Shown one piece after another: positions 35,115 to 35,788 of a stretch of 35,788 bases of DNA; position 1 is the first letter of the stretch; each line of letters opens with the position of its first letter. Both the position numbers and the translations under genes were made by a program. The notes below the pieces were generated by a model. The model was not told the DNA's origin. It was given only the letters and a program-made list of their open reading frames with translations, and made no database searches. This DNA is from a virus, in IMG/VR virus record IMGVR_UViG_3300030390_001081, positions 453-36,240 of that record, one strand, 5' to 3'.

Positions 35115-35788
35115 TGACATTTGCTGAAGCTCACGAACATATGGACTTGCTTTTAGATAAAGCAGACCAACCCTATTTTGTATCTGAAGAAAAAGATAAA
35201 TTTTTAAACATAGCTCTTTTTGACTGGTTTGAAAAATCAATGGATCAGTATGATACTAATCCTGAAATATCTGCAGTAATAGGAAAGCTAGTGAGAGAAG
35301 CAACTACAAAGTTTGAGTATACAAATTTAATGTATTTTCATAATGCTAACTATGGAGCACAAACCGTTCCTTATAGAGAGCCTGCGAATCTTGCTGGATC
35401 AACAACTTATGGTGTACCAGTTAATACATTAAGAAGTTTATCTCGTTATCCTATAGCACGATTAATACATTTACAAGTTAGATATGCAGATTTAGATGGA
35501 AACTATGGAAATTTTGTAGAAGCATCTAAAGCTAAATCGAATGAAGTGGGAACATTATCTTCTGATATTAATAGCGATCCATTTAATAAAGCTGACGACA
35601 ATAATGTAAAATATTATTTACAAGGTCCTTTTTTTAAAGTATTACCTGTTGAATTTGCAGATGGAAAAACATTATTAGGATGGAGGTCTAGTGATGCTAA
35701 TTATTCTACTATTTATGGAGATGGAAATGTTGGAGAATGTAAATTTAGAGCTATAACGTTTCCTTTAGCTTGTAATGTTACTAATGGC
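35114..35788 (+). CDS. neck/connector-type virion protein (partial)
   Basis: ATG at 35114 overlapping the previous stop; the frame stays open to the window edge (225 codons visible). Begins MTFAEAHEHMDLLLDKADQP and YFVSEEKDKFLNIALFDWFE, a helical start of the type 'LDKAxSPYFSxEExDxFLNxA' common to head-tail connector proteins of Bacteroidota phages (memory), then a beta-rich remainder. Function inferred from position and this N-terminal pattern. Confidence 0.6.
   Translation, partial: MTFAEAHEHMDLLLDKADQPYFVSEEKDKFLNIALFDWFEKSMDQYDTNPEISAVIGKLVREATTKFEYTNLMYFHNANYGAQTVPYREPANLAGSTTYGVPVNTLRSLSRYPIARLIHLQVRYADLDGNYGNFVEASKAKSNEVGTLSSDINSDPFNKADDNNVKYYLQGPFFKVLPVEFADGKTLLGWRSSDANYSTIYGDGNVGECKFRAITFPLACNVTNG

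Overview
The window is a contiguous piece of an AT-rich tailed double-stranded DNA phage (or prophage) genome. The host is very probably a member of the Bacteroidota, most likely a marine flavobacterium. Host evidence seen in the sequence: a phage gene carrying a C-terminal type IX secretion (T9SS) sorting domain; four exported proteins whose signal peptides are all predicted to be cut just before a glutamine; promoter-like boxes of the Bacteroidota TAnnTTTG type; A-rich rather than Shine-Dalgarno leaders. Both ends cut through genes, so this is not the complete genome. I see no integrase, transposase, CRISPR array or DNA polymerase.

Layout. (1) 1-7656, + strand: the end of a large, probably virion, protein; an envelope/secretion block (outer-membrane barrel-like protein, inner-membrane coiled-coil protein, exported thioredoxin-fold protein without its cysteines, T9SS-sorted cysteine-repeat protein); a run of about eight very small lysine-rich proteins; a holin; small beta-rich virion-like proteins; a DUF5675-type putative lysis enzyme. 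(2) 7657-24286, - strand: a tightly packed early/replication block of about 40 genes, read from right to left. It includes HU-like, Rad52-like, SSB-like, RusA-like and DnaA domain IV-like proteins, a DnaB-type helicase, a metallophosphoesterase, an Nmad1/DUF1599-like protein, an M20/PepT-like metallopeptidase fused to a zinc-ribbon tail, a conserved 482-residue unknown, and many small unknowns. It is interrupted by a 459-bp non-coding AT-rich region (22922-23380) that looks like a replication or control region. (3) 24287-24452: a divergent control region with a nested inverted repeat and a promoter-like box. (4) 24453-35788, + strand: packaging and head genes (lysozyme-like protein, probable small terminase, large terminase, portal, scaffold-like protein, major capsid protein, decoration or connector proteins), running off the right edge.

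The order large terminase - 749-residue portal - acidic scaffold-like protein - about 480-residue capsid protein resembles crAss-like and related Bacteroidota phages. That placement is from memory and inference, not from a search.

The least ordinary part is 337-5071. A phage operon appears to deliver several proteins through the host Sec, outer-membrane and T9SS routes, and is followed directly by a cassette of tiny basic proteins. Other items worth checking are the peptidase-zinc ribbon fusion, a tRNA-like fold at 24012-24055, two related leader hairpins, and a palindromic operator candidate next to a well-matched promoter upstream of the HU-like gene.
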